From Myxococcales bacterium (GTDB lineage Bacteria > Myxococcota_A > Polyangia > Polyangiales > Ga0077539), in the NCBI GenBank assembly GCA_016793325.1, contig JAEUKI010000031.1, positions 124,001-188,000 on the forward strand: 64,000 nucleotides of DNA. The letters run 5' to 3'. Made by a program: the position numbers and the translations under genes. Within the stretch, counting starts at the first letter, position 1; each line of letters opens with the position of its first letter. Below the pieces are notes generated by a model. It was not told the DNA's origin. It worked only from the letters and a program-made list of their open reading frames with translations, and made no database searches. This document shows positions 18,785 through 27,399 of this stretch, piece after piece.

Positions 18785-19129
18785 GCGCGGAGGGAGGGGC
18801 GACGACGCCTCTGCGGGGCGCGCGAGCCTCGACGGAGCGCGCCGAGACACCGTTGCACGAGCGCCTCTCGAGGACCCGCGCGCCGTCCGGCGCCGCCGCG
18901 TGTTGAGTCGATCTTGCCTCCGTTGTGGTGCGCTCGATCACACGCAGGTCTCGCGATCCACGCGCGGATCGAGGGCGACTCGCGCGCGACCGTCGCGTGC
19001 TCGCGCGACGTCACTGCGCGCTGGCACGGATGTTGGACTTTGCTGCGATCGGCGCTCCGAACGCGCCCGTTGACCATTCAGCACGTTCGCTCGGGAGCCA
19101 CCGAAGCGAGACCTACGAGACGTTCAACC

Positions 19130-19396
19130 ATGACGGATCAAGATCGCGAGCGGTCGAGCGAGCGAGCGTTTCGCTCGCTGTACTCGCTGGATCTCCACAG
19201 CGCGCGCAAGCGGTTGTTGGCTGCGTTCGAACGAGCGTACGTGCAGCGCTTGCTCGATCGCGTCGGCGGCAACGTCGCGGCCGCTGCGCGGATCGCCCAG
19301 GTCGATCGCGTCACGTTGTTTCGCATGCTTAAGCGACACGGGATTCGGATCGAACGCGGCGCGTCGATCGATCGATTGAGGCCGATCGAACGGTGA
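19130..19396 (+). CDS. Fis-type HTH DNA-binding protein
   Basis: The 88-residue protein is mostly one Fis-like helix-turn-helix (HTH_8), with the sequence AYVQRLLDRVGGNVAAAA followed by the recognition helix region DRVTLFRMLKRHGI. This domain is normally the C-terminal part of NtrC-type activators; here it stands alone, with no receiver or AAA+ part. The ATG at 19130 is chosen because upstream sequence in frame is repeat-derived. It lies inside the repeat-bounded segment, 153 bases before the Cys-rich lipoprotein gene, and may control it. Confidence 0.8.
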   Translation: MTDQDRERSSERAFRSLYSLDLHSARKRLLAAFERAYVQRLLDRVGGNVAAAARIAQVDRVTLFRMLKRHGIRIERGASIDRLRPIER

Positions 19397-19453
19397 CCGC
19401 AGCGACGAGCGCGTGCCCTTCGATCGTGGGCTCGTTGTGCCGAACCGACGCCC

Positions 19454-19470
19454 GCGCTGCGAGCGGCCGT
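19454..19470 (+). repeat. 17-bp direct repeat, copy 1
   Basis: GCGCTGCGAGCGGCCGT occurs here and at 20674-20690 in the same orientation. The two copies bracket the Cys-rich lipoprotein gene. Confidence 0.6.
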
Positions 19471-19549
19471 TCGGCGCGGGGCGAGCGCGCGCCACCACCG
19501 CTTCTCACCATCGTTTCCACCATCACTTATCGCCAAAGGAGAACTCTCG

Positions 19550-20497
19550 ATGAACAGAACTTCCACGGTCCGCGCGCTCGTTTGCGTCGCGACGTCGCTC
19601 GCGCTCAGCGCGTGTTCGCCGGCCGACGGCGGACGCGACGGGGGGCCCAACACCCGCGACGTTCCGACGGATCGACCCAGCCCGACGCCTCGGACCGACG
19701 CTGGCGCAACGCCGACCTGCGGCGCAGGGCAGATGCGCTGCGGCTCCGCCGGCTGCGTCAACGTGATGAACAGCCAGAACAACTGTGGGATGTGCGGCCG
19801 CCGTTGCGCGGGCTCGCAGGTGTGCACGGGCGGAATGTGCACAACGCCCATGATGTCGTGCGCGATGGGCACGACCGCGTGCAACGGGCTCTGCAAGAAC
19901 CTGCAGAGCGACGCGAGCAACTGCGGCGCGTGCGGGACGCGTTGCGCCGCGGGTCAGACGTGCCAGGCCGGCGTGTGCGCTGCTCCTCCTGCGGCGTGCG
20001 CCGCGCCGCGCATGATGTGCGGAAGCGCCTGCGCGGACCTCCAGAACGATCGCAACAACTGTGGCGCGTGCGGGACGCGCTGCGCCGGCGCGCAAGTGTG
20101 CGTCGCGGGAACGTGCGGCTGCTTCGTCTCGGGATCCGTTCAGCTCTGCGGATCGAGCTGCACGAACACCGCCGGCGACGACGCCAATTGCGGCGCCTGC
20201 GGAAACGCGTGCGCCGCGGGTGAGTCCTGCGTCGCCGGCGCGTGCGTCGCGCCGCCTCCAGGGCCCGCCGGCTCTGCTTGCACGAGCAGCGACATGTGCG
20301 CGGGCGCGATGCTGTGCGAAGGCGGCGCGTGCGCGTGCCGAGGCGCCGGCGAAGCGTGCGTCGACAGCTTCGATTGCTGCGGCCCTGGCCTGTGCGACGA
20401 AGGCACGTGCGACGGCGACTCGCGCCTCGCGTCCGGAGCCGCGTGCCAGAACGACGCGCAATGCGAGTGGCTCTGCGTTGAGGGCACCTGCCTCTGA
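19550..20497 (+). CDS. Cys-rich repeat lipoprotein
   Basis: The 315-residue protein has a lipoprotein signal (lipobox LSAC), a roughly 45-residue Asp/Gly/Pro/Thr linker, and four tandem repeats of about 40 residues with the core NCGACG or NCGMCG and flanking Cys (C..C...NNCGxCGxxCxxxxxCxxGxC). A fifth, different Cys-rich module (about 245-315) contains DCCGPGLCDEGTC. The strong ribosome site AAGGAGA precedes the ATG. Such proteins are typical of myxobacteria and are probably surface-exposed and disulfide-stabilised. The ligand is unknown. It sits in the repeat-bounded segment with the Fis-type regulator. Confidence 0.85.
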   Translation: MNRTSTVRALVCVATSLALSACSPADGGRDGGPNTRDVPTDRPSPTPRTDAGATPTCGAGQMRCGSAGCVNVMNSQNNCGMCGRRCAGSQVCTGGMCTTPMMSCAMGTTACNGLCKNLQSDASNCGACGTRCAAGQTCQAGVCAAPPAACAAPRMMCGSACADLQNDRNNCGACGTRCAGAQVCVAGTCGCFVSGSVQLCGSSCTNTAGDDANCGACGNACAAGESCVAGACVAPPPGPAGSACTSSDMCAGAMLCEGGACACRGAGEACVDSFDCCGPGLCDEGTCDGDSRLASGAACQNDAQCEWLCVEGTCL

Positions 20498-20673
20498 GCG
20501 ACGACCGAGGGTCGACCTCCTCTCGAAGTCGGTGTGCGCGTCGGAAGGTCCGGTCAGTGTCGAACCCAATGGGCTCAGCCATCGAGCGAAGTCGCAAGGC
20601 GGTTCACAGGCCGCTTCGACCGCGACCTCCGACTTCGAGCCGCGCTCAACCCTGAGGAGCGACGAGGGGGACA

Positions 20674-20690
20674 GCGCTGCGAGCGGCCGT
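20674..20690 (+). repeat. 17-bp direct repeat, copy 2
   Basis: This is the second exact copy of the 17-mer at 19454-19470, located between the lipoprotein stop and the right terminal repeat. Confidence 0.6.
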
Positions 20691-20705
20691 CGACGACCCC
20701 AGTCA

Positions 20706-20741
20706 TCCCAAGTTTGGGACGACTCATGATGCTCGACATCA
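20706..20741 (-). repeat. Right copy of the 36-bp inverted terminal repeat
   Basis: This is the reverse complement of 18206-18241 with three mismatches, again with the TCCCAAGTTTGGGA palindrome. It lies 22 bases beyond the stop of the minus-strand lipoprotein gene ending at 20763, so relative to that gene it occupies the same 3' position as the left copy does relative to the kinase gene. Confidence 0.85.
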
Positions 20742-20762
20742 ACCCTCCCGTCCCGTCCCCGT

Positions 20763-21233
20763 TTACTCGCTGCGCGAGACCGTGAGCTCGTAGGGGCCTC
20801 GCTCGCCGCGGTAGCCGTCGACCACGATCCACACGGATTGTCCCCTGCGCGCGATGAACCGCAGCCGCCCTTCGCCGACGGCGGCGCTGTCGTCCTCGCA
20901 GAGCAGCTCGCGGTCGCCGTCGTACACGGCCACGATCGCGTCGTGCGTCGCGCGAACGTGCGCGGTAAACGTCGCGTCTCGCGTCGCGACGAAGCGCCAC
21001 GCTTGGTCCGCGTGCGCGCGCGCCTCGCGTCGGGCGCACGTGGGGGCGCGCCTCGCGTCCGGTTGCCGAGTGTCTCCCGTCACGGGGTGATCGATCACGA
21101 CGTCGCGAGACACCGTCGCGCGCCGGAGAGCGACGATCCCGTACACGATGGGCGTGCAGCCGCTCGCGAGCGCAGCGGCGATCAGCGCGAACGAACACAG
21201 CGCGCGACGCGAGGACCCGCGCGAAGCGGTCAT
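20763..21233 (-). CDS. Lipoprotein with PPC-like domain
   Basis: The 156-residue protein has a signal ending in lipobox ASGC and, after an Arg/Ala-rich region, a beta-rich domain whose end ([19 protein letters not shown]) matches the bacterial pre-peptidase C-terminal (PPC) pattern. It is probably an envelope protein. Its start overlaps the stop of the FKBP gene by ATGA, so the isomerase and the lipoprotein are co-translated. Confidence 0.75.
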   Translation of the reverse strand: MTASRGSSRRALCSFALIAAALASGCTPIVYGIVALRRATVSRDVVIDHPVTGDTRQPDARRAPTCARREARAHADQAWRFVATRDATFTAHVRATHDAIVAVYDGDRELLCEDDSAAVGEGRLRFIARRGQSVWIVVDGYRGERGPYELTVSRSE

Positions 21234-21559
21234 CGAACGTCGAGCAGCTCGACCTCGAACACCAGCGTCGCGTTCGGCGGAATCACCGGCGGAAACCCCC
21301 GCGCTCCGTAGCCCTTGCTCGCGGGAACGACGAGCTTTCGCAGCCCTCCCACCTTCATCCCCGCGACGCCTTCGTCCCAGCCTTGGATCACTTCGCCTTC
21401 GCCGAGCGTGAAGTCGAAGGGCTCGTTGCGGTCACGAGACGAGTCGAACTTCGAGCCGGTCGTGAGCGTCCCGACGTAGTGCACGAAGACGTGGCGTCCC
21501 GCGACGGCGACCGCGCCTGTGCCGACGCGAATATCCTGGATTTCGAGCTGTTGAGTCAT
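21230..21559 (-). CDS. FKBP-type peptidyl-prolyl cis-trans isomerase
   Basis: The 109-residue single-domain FKBP contains [36 protein letters not shown] and [19 protein letters not shown], the full set of active-site residues. It has no signal peptide, so it should be cytosolic. The ATG at 21559 matches the family start better than an upstream in-frame codon. It is coupled to the downstream lipoprotein by ATGA. The next gene upstream (21587-23155) is on the same strand, 27 bases away, so the three are probably one operon. Confidence 0.95.
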   Translation of the reverse strand: MTQQLEIQDIRVGTGAVAVAGRHVFVHYVGTLTTGSKFDSSRDRNEPFDFTLGEGEVIQGWDEGVAGMKVGGLRKLVVPASKGYGARGFPPVIPPNATLVFEVELLDVR

Positions 21560-21586
21560 GACGGCTGTGTGTACCACGAGACCGGG

Positions 21587-23155
21587 TCACTCGACGCCGA
21601 GCCGCTCGCGCAGCGCGCGGCGCAGTCGGACGCGGGTCTCGTCGGGGCCTTCGCTGGGCGCTGGTTCGTCGGGCGCGTCCGAGACGATCCATTGGGGGAG
21701 CGGCGCTTCGAGCGGCCCGCCGGGGTCGAGCGTGGCCTCGCTCACCGCGACGAAGTGCGCGGCCACGTTTTCGACAGGGTCGAAGCTGTCGGGCCACACG
21801 AACGTTCCGTGAACGCGCTCGCAGCCTCGGGCGAACCAGCTCCATCGAAGCAGCGTGTTGCCGCTCGACGATCCGCCCATCCCGAAGCCGTGAAACTGCG
21901 CGGCTTCGCCCGCTGGATGCTCGATGCGAACGCGCGCTGGGAGCGTGTGTCCGACGCTCTCCATCGCGTCCCTGGTGACGTATCGCGCGAGCAAGAGCGC
22001 GAGCGTCGCCTCTCGAATCGCGCTCGGATCGACCCTGCCTGTCTCGAATACGAACGGAGATACGCCCGTGTCCGGGCCCGCGTCGCGCGCCAAGAACGAG
22101 CGGACGAAGCGCATCGCGTTGCACTCCTTCACGCGGTAGAGCGCCCCGGTCTCCAAGTGCACGGCCTCGAGCTCGTTGCAGTACTGGTGGTGACCGCGCC
22201 GACCCTCGATGACGAGCCACCCAGTCGGAAGGCGAAATCGCCCGAGCGGCAGCGCGAGCGCGCGTTCGCGCACGTGCTCGGTGACGCACGTTCGCCACGT
22301 CGCGTACCGGATCGCGGGTCGCACCGCAGCCGTCAGCCGCTCGCAGTAGGTGTTCCAATCCTCCGCGGTTCGTCGCGGTGGGTCTGCGTGCTCGCTGCGC
22401 GCGGCGACGGCGATCGCCGCTTGGCCCGCGAGCAGTCGTTCGATTCGAAGCACGAACGGCGCGGTCTCGACTCCGCAGCGCTCGTCGGCTTCGGGGCACA
22501 AGACGCTCGCGATCGGCGAGTCGCGGTTCTCTTCGAGCGCGAGACTCCGTCGCTCGGTCGGCGCAAACCAGCTCGTGACGTGCTGCGAGAGCCCGTTCGG
22601 CTGCGCGTCGAGCAGCGATTGAACCCAGGTGTCCCCGCCGGTGCTCCACCAAGTTCGCAGCGAGTGCGCGCTCATCGCGGCGGGCAGATCGTCGTCGATG
22701 ACCCCGAGCGCGAAGCAGGGGTGGCCGAGGAGCTGCTGCAGCTCGCTACGAACAGGAGCCACGTCGGCCCCCGGCTGCAGCGCGTCGATGCGCGTGTCGA
22801 GCGCCTCGTACGCCCTCGTCGCCGCGCGAAACTCAGCGCTCCCTCGCGCGCACTGCACGATCGCGCCGCGGGCAGGTCGAGCCCAGTCGGGATCGATCGC
22901 ACGGGGCGCATCGAGCCGCGAAAACTCGACCGGCGCGGGGCACGACGACGCAGCGCGCTCACCGATCGCGAGCCTCGATGCTCCGGCGTCTGCCGTTGGC
23001 TCGGCGATCACGGTCGTCGCCGTCGCAGCGCGCCCGCTGTTCGCTGGGGGACGCGGGGACGTCTCTGCAGGGCCCGCGACGCGCGTGCAAGCGCTCGCGA
23101 CCGCCGCGACGGTGAGCGCCCACGCCGAGCGCGACCTCGAATTGACACATCTCAC
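21587..23155 (-). CDS. Large lipoprotein of unknown function
   Basis: With the GTG start at 23155 the product is 522 residues long, with a signal peptide ending in lipobox ASAC and about ten Cys in the mature part. The GTG has a GAGGG ribosome site 5 bases upstream. The frame is open for a further 500 bases, but that extension lies antisense to a good plus-strand lipoprotein gene and is rejected. There is no recognisable domain, though HHQYC and GSSSGN motifs stand out. It leads the operon ending in the FKBP and the small PPC-like lipoprotein. Confidence 0.7.
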   Translation of the reverse strand: MRCVNSRSRSAWALTVAAVASACTRVAGPAETSPRPPANSGRAATATTVIAEPTADAGASRLAIGERAASSCPAPVEFSRLDAPRAIDPDWARPARGAIVQCARGSAEFRAATRAYEALDTRIDALQPGADVAPVRSELQQLLGHPCFALGVIDDDLPAAMSAHSLRTWWSTGGDTWVQSLLDAQPNGLSQHVTSWFAPTERRSLALEENRDSPIASVLCPEADERCGVETAPFVLRIERLLAGQAAIAVAARSEHADPPRRTAEDWNTYCERLTAAVRPAIRYATWRTCVTEHVRERALALPLGRFRLPTGWLVIEGRRGHHQYCNELEAVHLETGALYRVKECNAMRFVRSFLARDAGPDTGVSPFVFETGRVDPSAIREATLALLLARYVTRDAMESVGHTLPARVRIEHPAGEAAQFHGFGMGGSSSGNTLLRWSWFARGCERVHGTFVWPDSFDPVENVAAHFVAVSEATLDPGGPLEAPLPQWIVSDAPDEPAPSEGPDETRVRLRRALRERLGVE

Positions 23156-23228
23156 GGCGCCCTCACATCGCTCTGCCAAATCGCTCTCGCCTCGTTTCGC
23201 GTCGTCCAGTCGAAGTACGATCGTCGCG

Positions 23229-23885
23229 ATGGTATCGCGATTGTCCGTCGAAGCCTCGCGCGCGTGCGCGCTCGTCGCGCTGTGCGCCGCGACCAGCGCG
23301 TGCGAACCGCCGACACCCGCGCGAGACGGCGGAGACGCGAGCGCAGACACCGTCGTCTCGGACAGCGTGAGCGACGACAGAACGAGCGCGCCCGACACCT
23401 CGACCAGCGCCGACAGCGGCGTCGAGATGGACGCCGTCGTATCGCTCCCCGACGCGAGCGCAGACACGATGGACGCCGCCTCGAGCGACGGGACGATCGC
23501 GGATGTGACGAGCGACGGCGCTGCAGACGTCAGCGGCGACCGCGCTGCCGACGTCAGCAGCGACGGCGCGTGCGCGAGCCCTCCGACCCCCGAGGCGCCC
23601 GTCGGCGGCGCGTGCAGGACGAACTGGCTTCTCTGCGGCGGAACGTGCGTCGACCGACTGTCGGACGACAACAACTGCGGCGCGTGCGGAAACCGCTGCG
23701 CTGCTGGGTCGTTTTGCTACATCGGGCTCTGCTTCTGCTCGTGTACGCCGCCGCTCATTTGCTGCTCGGATTCGTGTTCGCGCACACGAACTTGCGCAGA
23801 CACGCAGACCGACGCGCGGCACTGCGGCGGCTGTTATCGCCGCTGCGCCGCAGGGCAATCGTGCGTCGCTGGCGCGTGCAGATAG
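23229..23885 (+). CDS. Cys-rich repeat lipoprotein
   Basis: The 218-residue protein has lipobox TSAC, then a roughly 95-residue Asp/Ser/Ala-rich linker with repeats like DVSSDGA, then two Cys-rich modules. The first holds DNNCGACGNRC and the second HCGGCYRRC, both ending CVAGAC-like. It is a smaller relative of the protein at 19550-20497. It is divergent from the large lipoprotein gene, with 73 bases between. A surface role is inferred. Confidence 0.8.
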   Translation: MVSRLSVEASRACALVALCAATSACEPPTPARDGGDASADTVVSDSVSDDRTSAPDTSTSADSGVEMDAVVSLPDASADTMDAASSDGTIADVTSDGAADVSGDRAADVSSDGACASPPTPEAPVGGACRTNWLLCGGTCVDRLSDDNNCGACGNRCAAGSFCYIGLCFCSCTPPLICCSDSCSRTRTCADTQTDARHCGGCYRRCAAGQSCVAGACR

Positions 23886-23923
23886 TGCGCTCGCGGGCCG
23901 CGCGCTACGATCGCGACCCCGTG

Positions 23924-24496
23924 ATGAGCCGGCTCGCTGCGCGCGCGACGATGTTGATTGTGTGTGCTTGCGTCGCGGCCGCGCCTCGCAGCGCGCACGC
24001 CATCGACGACCGGCCCACGATCGTGAGCGACGCGTTCTACGTGGGCGCGCGCGCAGAGCCCGGCTGGGCGCTCTCGCTCGGGTGGGACCTCGACGTCTAT
24101 CCGACGTCGGATCGCGCGGTCTCGCTCGGGCCGGGGCTCGCGGTGATGGTGCTCTCGTCGGACCCTCCGAGCCCGAGGACGCCGGAGGTATCTGTGGCGC
24201 TCGACGCGGTCCGGGCGAAGATCGGCCTCAACGCGTCGGGGGGACTGTTTCGACCGTTTGCGCTCGTTGGCGGCGGCTTTCAGTGGACGCGCTTCGCGCA
24301 GCGGATCGAGGCGCCCGTCGGCGGGCGAGACGAGCTGTTCACGGGGCTCTTCACTGTGGGCGCGGGCGCAGACGTGTGGAGCCGGGGAAAGTTCGGCGTC
24401 ACAACCATGCTCGTCACGCGGATTCGCGCGTTCGGGAGCGACCGCGTTCCGACGGCGAGCTTCGAGTGGTGCGTGGGGTTTCGCTTCGGGTTGTGA
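23924..24496 (+). CDS. Outer-membrane beta-barrel-like protein
   Basis: The 190-residue protein has a signal peptide (cleavage near AHA, about residue 25), then alternating hydrophobic/Gly beta strands such as GWALSLGWDLDVY and FRPFALVGGGFQWTRF, and ends in an aromatic/hydrophobic strand with a terminal Leu after FRFG. This is the pattern of a small eight-stranded outer-membrane barrel. No specific family is recognised. It follows the Cys-rich lipoprotein by 38 bases and may share its transcript. Confidence 0.7.
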   Translation: MSRLAARATMLIVCACVAAAPRSAHAIDDRPTIVSDAFYVGARAEPGWALSLGWDLDVYPTSDRAVSLGPGLAVMVLSSDPPSPRTPEVSVALDAVRAKIGLNASGGLFRPFALVGGGFQWTRFAQRIEAPVGGRDELFTGLFTVGAGADVWSRGKFGVTTMLVTRIRAFGSDRVPTASFEWCVGFRFGL

Positions 24497-24555
24497 CCGG
24501 GATTTCGGCCGCCGTCGCGGTGTTGGTTTAGTAGTAGTCTGCGCGCAGCAACGCC

Positions 24556-25527
24556 GTGGCCGAAGCACTCTTGCGTGTCGAGCACCTCGTAACCGAATTC
24601 GCGACCGACGGAGGAACGCTCCGCGCCGTCGACGACGTCTCGTTCGAGATCCCCGCCGGCGGCACCGTCGGGATCGTCGGCGAATCCGGCTGCGGAAAGA
24701 GCGTCACGTCGCTCTCGATCCTGCGCTTGATCCAGCGCCCCGGCCGCATCGCCTCGGGCAAGATCGTCTTCGACGGCAGAGACCTCCTCGCGCTCAGCGA
24801 GAAGGAGATGCGCGCGATCCGCGGCCAGAAGATCGCGATGGTCTTTCAAGACCCGATGAGCTCGCTCAACCCCGTGTACACGGTGGGCGACCAGATCGCC
24901 GAGAGCCTCATACTTCATCAGCAAAAATCCAAGCGAGACGCGCTCGCGCGCGCGGTCGAGCTGCTCGCGCTCGTGGGCATTCCTTCGCCCGAAGAGCGCG
25001 TTCACGCGTACCCGCATCAGCTCTCGGGCGGCATGCGTCAGCGCGTGATGATCGCGATGGCCCTCGCGTGCGACCCCAAGCTCTTGATCGCCGACGAGCC
25101 GACGACCGCGCTCGACGTCACGATTCAAGCGCAGATCCTCGAGCTGCTCGCGGACCTTCGAAAGAAGACAGGCATGGCCGTGATGCTCATCACGCACGAC
25201 CTCGGGCTCGTCGCCGAGTTCGCCGAGCACGTCGTCGTGATGTACGCAGGCCGCGTCGTCGAGAGCGCGCCCGTGAAGGACCTGTTTCGAAAGCCCCAGC
25301 ACCCGTACACGCGAGGGCTCTTGCGCTCGGTCCCGTCGTACGCGGACAACGCGCGAAAGGCGCGGCTCCCGACGATCCCAGGGGTCGTTCCCGATTTGCG
25401 ACGGCTACCGACGGGGTGCCGATTCAAGGACCGCTGCGACGTCGCGATCGAGCGCTGCGGCAAAGAAGAGCCAGGCCTCGAGACGCGCTCGGACGGACGC
25501 CTCGTTCGCTGCTACGTCGAGGCCTGA
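24556..25527 (+). CDS. OppD/DppD-type peptide ABC transporter ATPase
   Basis: The 323-residue ATPase has Walker A GESGCGKS (about 37-44), a Q-loop in [12 protein letters not shown], signature LSGGMRQRV, Walker [13 protein letters not shown] and a switch His in LITHDLG. The C-terminal oligopeptide extension has several Cys ([15 protein letters not shown]). This is the OppD/DppD half of a di/oligopeptide importer. The GTG at 24556 is the start. No permease or binding-protein gene is adjacent. The OppF partner is 1.9 kb away beyond two opposite-strand genes. Confidence 0.93.
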   Translation: MAEALLRVEHLVTEFATDGGTLRAVDDVSFEIPAGGTVGIVGESGCGKSVTSLSILRLIQRPGRIASGKIVFDGRDLLALSEKEMRAIRGQKIAMVFQDPMSSLNPVYTVGDQIAESLILHQQKSKRDALARAVELLALVGIPSPEERVHAYPHQLSGGMRQRVMIAMALACDPKLLIADEPTTALDVTIQAQILELLADLRKKTGMAVMLITHDLGLVAEFAEHVVVMYAGRVVESAPVKDLFRKPQHPYTRGLLRSVPSYADNARKARLPTIPGVVPDLRRLPTGCRFKDRCDVAIERCGKEEPGLETRSDGRLVRCYVEA

Positions 25528-25532
25528 GCCCG

Positions 25533-26351
25533 TCACGCGATCCGCTTGCGAAACACGCGTCGGGTCGAGTTGCCGAGCACCTCGATCGCGAGCTTGCGCG
25601 GCAGCAATCGCTCCATCGCGAACGTCGCCGCGCGGTTGATCACCCCCGCGACGAGCGAGGGGCGCTCTCCGAGCGCGCCGAGCGCCTCGCGCGCGACGAG
25701 GTCCGGCTCGGTCACGGGAGGCGCGTACCACGGGGGCTCCGCGCCCGAGCGCTCCCAGCCCGGCGTGCGCGTCGCGCCCGCGCAGACGCCAACGACGTCG
25801 ATTCCGTGTGCGCGTAATTCGTCCCACAGCGACTCCGCGAGCACGAGGTCGAACGCCTTGGTCGCGGCGTACGTCGCGAAGAGCGCCGAGCCCTGACGGC
25901 CCGCCATGGACGAGACGATCACGATCGCGCCCTTGTTTCGCGAGGCCATCTTCGGCGCGATCGCGTCGACGAGCAGCAGCGGAGCCTCGCAGTTGACCGC
26001 GAGCGCCCGAAGCTTGTCCTCGCGCGACGTCTCGACGAAGGGCCCGAACGGGACGTACGCCGCGTTGCACACGAGCACGCCGAGCTCGAGCGATTGTGTG
26101 CGTACAATCAAGTCGTCGAGCGCGCCGCGGTCCGACAGGTCGCAGACGATCGCCTCGGCGCGAACCGAGAACTCTCGGGAGATTTCCTGTGCAAACGACT
26201 CGAGCGGCTCGGCGCGTTCGGCCACGAGCAACAGGTCGTGGCCCTCGCCCGCGAGGGCCCGCGCGAACGAAGCCCCGAGCCCCTCGGAGCCTCCCGCGAC
26301 GAGCGCCCAGCGGCCGTAGCGTTCGCGGGTGCGGAGCGTGCGTGCCTTCAT
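25533..26351 (-). CDS. Short-chain dehydrogenase/reductase
   Basis: The 272-residue SDR has the cofactor motif GGSEGLGASF (about 20-29), NAAY in place of NAG, the catalytic Ser in SSMAG and YAATK (YxxxK). The C-terminal basic tail is unusually long. Substrate and cofactor preference are not clear; such short sequences are often annotated as acyl-chain or steroid reductases. It ends 6 bases from the convergent OppD gene. Confidence 0.88.
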   Translation of the reverse strand: MKARTLRTRERYGRWALVAGGSEGLGASFARALAGEGHDLLLVAERAEPLESFAQEISREFSVRAEAIVCDLSDRGALDDLIVRTQSLELGVLVCNAAYVPFGPFVETSREDKLRALAVNCEAPLLLVDAIAPKMASRNKGAIVIVSSMAGRQGSALFATYAATKAFDLVLAESLWDELRAHGIDVVGVCAGATRTPGWERSGAEPPWYAPPVTEPDLVAREALGALGERPSLVAGVINRAATFAMERLLPRKLAIEVLGNSTRRVFRKRIA

Positions 26352-26368
26352 GCGAGGGCCCGAGCGTG

Positions 26369-27349
26369 TCACACCGTCACGCGGATGAGCGCGTTGTCTT
26401 TCGTCGACAGCGCGGCGGCGGTGCGTCCGTCGCGGGTGACCGTGAGCGAGCGGAGCGCGTCGTTGTTCCACCCGGGATCGGCCCCGGCGCGCGCGCGGTG
26501 CGTGACGGCGCCCGCGGCGTCGCACTTGACCAGATCGCCGTTGTTGAGCGCGACCCAAAACCCTCCGTCGCGCGTCGCCACCATCGCCCGCGCGTCGTTG
26601 TCGAAGGGAACCACGAGCTCCTCGGCTCCCCCCGCGACCGAGCCCTTCGGCTCCGTGGGCCTCACGCGGCGCAACACCGTCATCGCGAGCTTTTTTGCAG
26701 TCCGTCTGCTGATCATCCACACGGCTCCGCCGGACGGCGCGAACGCCGTCGCGCGCGCGCTCGCGTCCCACAGCGTGACGCTGGGCGCGGGCGTCTTTCG
26801 TTCTCCGCGGACGACCGCCGAGAGCTCGTCGACCCGCTCGACCGACACGCCGCTCGATCGCCAGAGGAGCCCCGTGATTGGGTCGACTGCGACGGACGTA
26901 CTCCAGTACGGAAGCTCCACGGTCATCCCCTGCGCCGTCACGGCGAACACCGTGTTACCCGCGCCGATCAAGCGGTCGTTTGCGTCGACGGTGATCGCGC
27001 TCGCGAAGCCGGTTTCGGCCCGCGTCTCCCACAGCGGCTCTCCGTTGGCGTCGAAGGCGAAGTAGGTCGGCCCTTCGACCGCGCCGCGCCAAGGCTCCCA
27101 ACGCGCGCCCGCGATCAACACGTTGTCCGCGCTGTCGCAGACGAGGCCCGCGGAGTTTCGCGGGATGATTGCGCGCGCAGACTCGCGCCCGTCGCGCTCG
27201 ATCTTGCTCATCCACGCGCGCTCGAAGCTCACCCACACAGCGCCCGTCGCGTCGAGCGCGAGCTCGCGCGGCGCGGCGTTGGGAGAAATACGGTCGAGCG
27301 GGATCTTCTCGATTCGAAGGGGCGCGTCACTTTCGCGCGAAGTGCTCAC
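26369..27349 (-). CDS. Beta-propeller-like hypothetical protein
   Basis: The 326-residue protein is made of repeated blades such as [44 protein letters not shown] and [15 protein letters not shown]. This is the style of SMP-30/NHL-like or YncE-like propellers. It has no signal peptide. The start is a GTG at 27349. It lies 17 bases upstream of the SDR and is likely co-transcribed. A sensing or lactonase role cannot be decided. Confidence 0.75.
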   Translation of the reverse strand: MSTSRESDAPLRIEKIPLDRISPNAAPRELALDATGAVWVSFERAWMSKIERDGRESARAIIPRNSAGLVCDSADNVLIAGARWEPWRGAVEGPTYFAFDANGEPLWETRAETGFASAITVDANDRLIGAGNTVFAVTAQGMTVELPYWSTSVAVDPITGLLWRSSGVSVERVDELSAVVRGERKTPAPSVTLWDASARATAFAPSGGAVWMISRRTAKKLAMTVLRRVRPTEPKGSVAGGAEELVVPFDNDARAMVATRDGGFWVALNNGDLVKCDAAGAVTHRARAGADPGWNNDALRSLTVTRDGRTAAALSTKDNALIRVTV

Positions 27350-27399
27350 GAGCCGAGAGTGTACGCCGTAGTACCCTCGCGCACCGCAGCAGCGAAGTC

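Larger units (their letters stand above)
18181..19129. other. Long non-coding segment rich in inverted repeats
   Basis: No gene is supported in this 949-base stretch between the kinase and the Fis-type regulator. It contains a G-rich tract (18182-18205), one of the two terminal repeats (18206-18241), the large palindrome centred on about 18585, and about 340 bases of GC-rich sequence before the regulator. Open frames in it have no start signal or sensible composition. Confidence 0.7.

Noticed and set aside
18415..18906. Open frames with a shared pattern in both arms of the palindrome
   Set aside because: The similarity is due to the inverted repeat itself. Frames lack start signals and natural composition.
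23156..23674. N-terminal extension of the minus-strand lipoprotein gene (to 23674)
   Set aside because: It is antisense to the plus-strand Cys-rich lipoprotein and has Ser/Ala/Thr-rich, low-complexity composition. The GTG at 23155 gives a proper signal peptide and ribosome site.
26093..26110. Palindrome GATTGTGTGCGTACAATC inside the SDR gene
   Set aside because: It lies within a well-supported coding region and is explained by codon choice; a single copy only.
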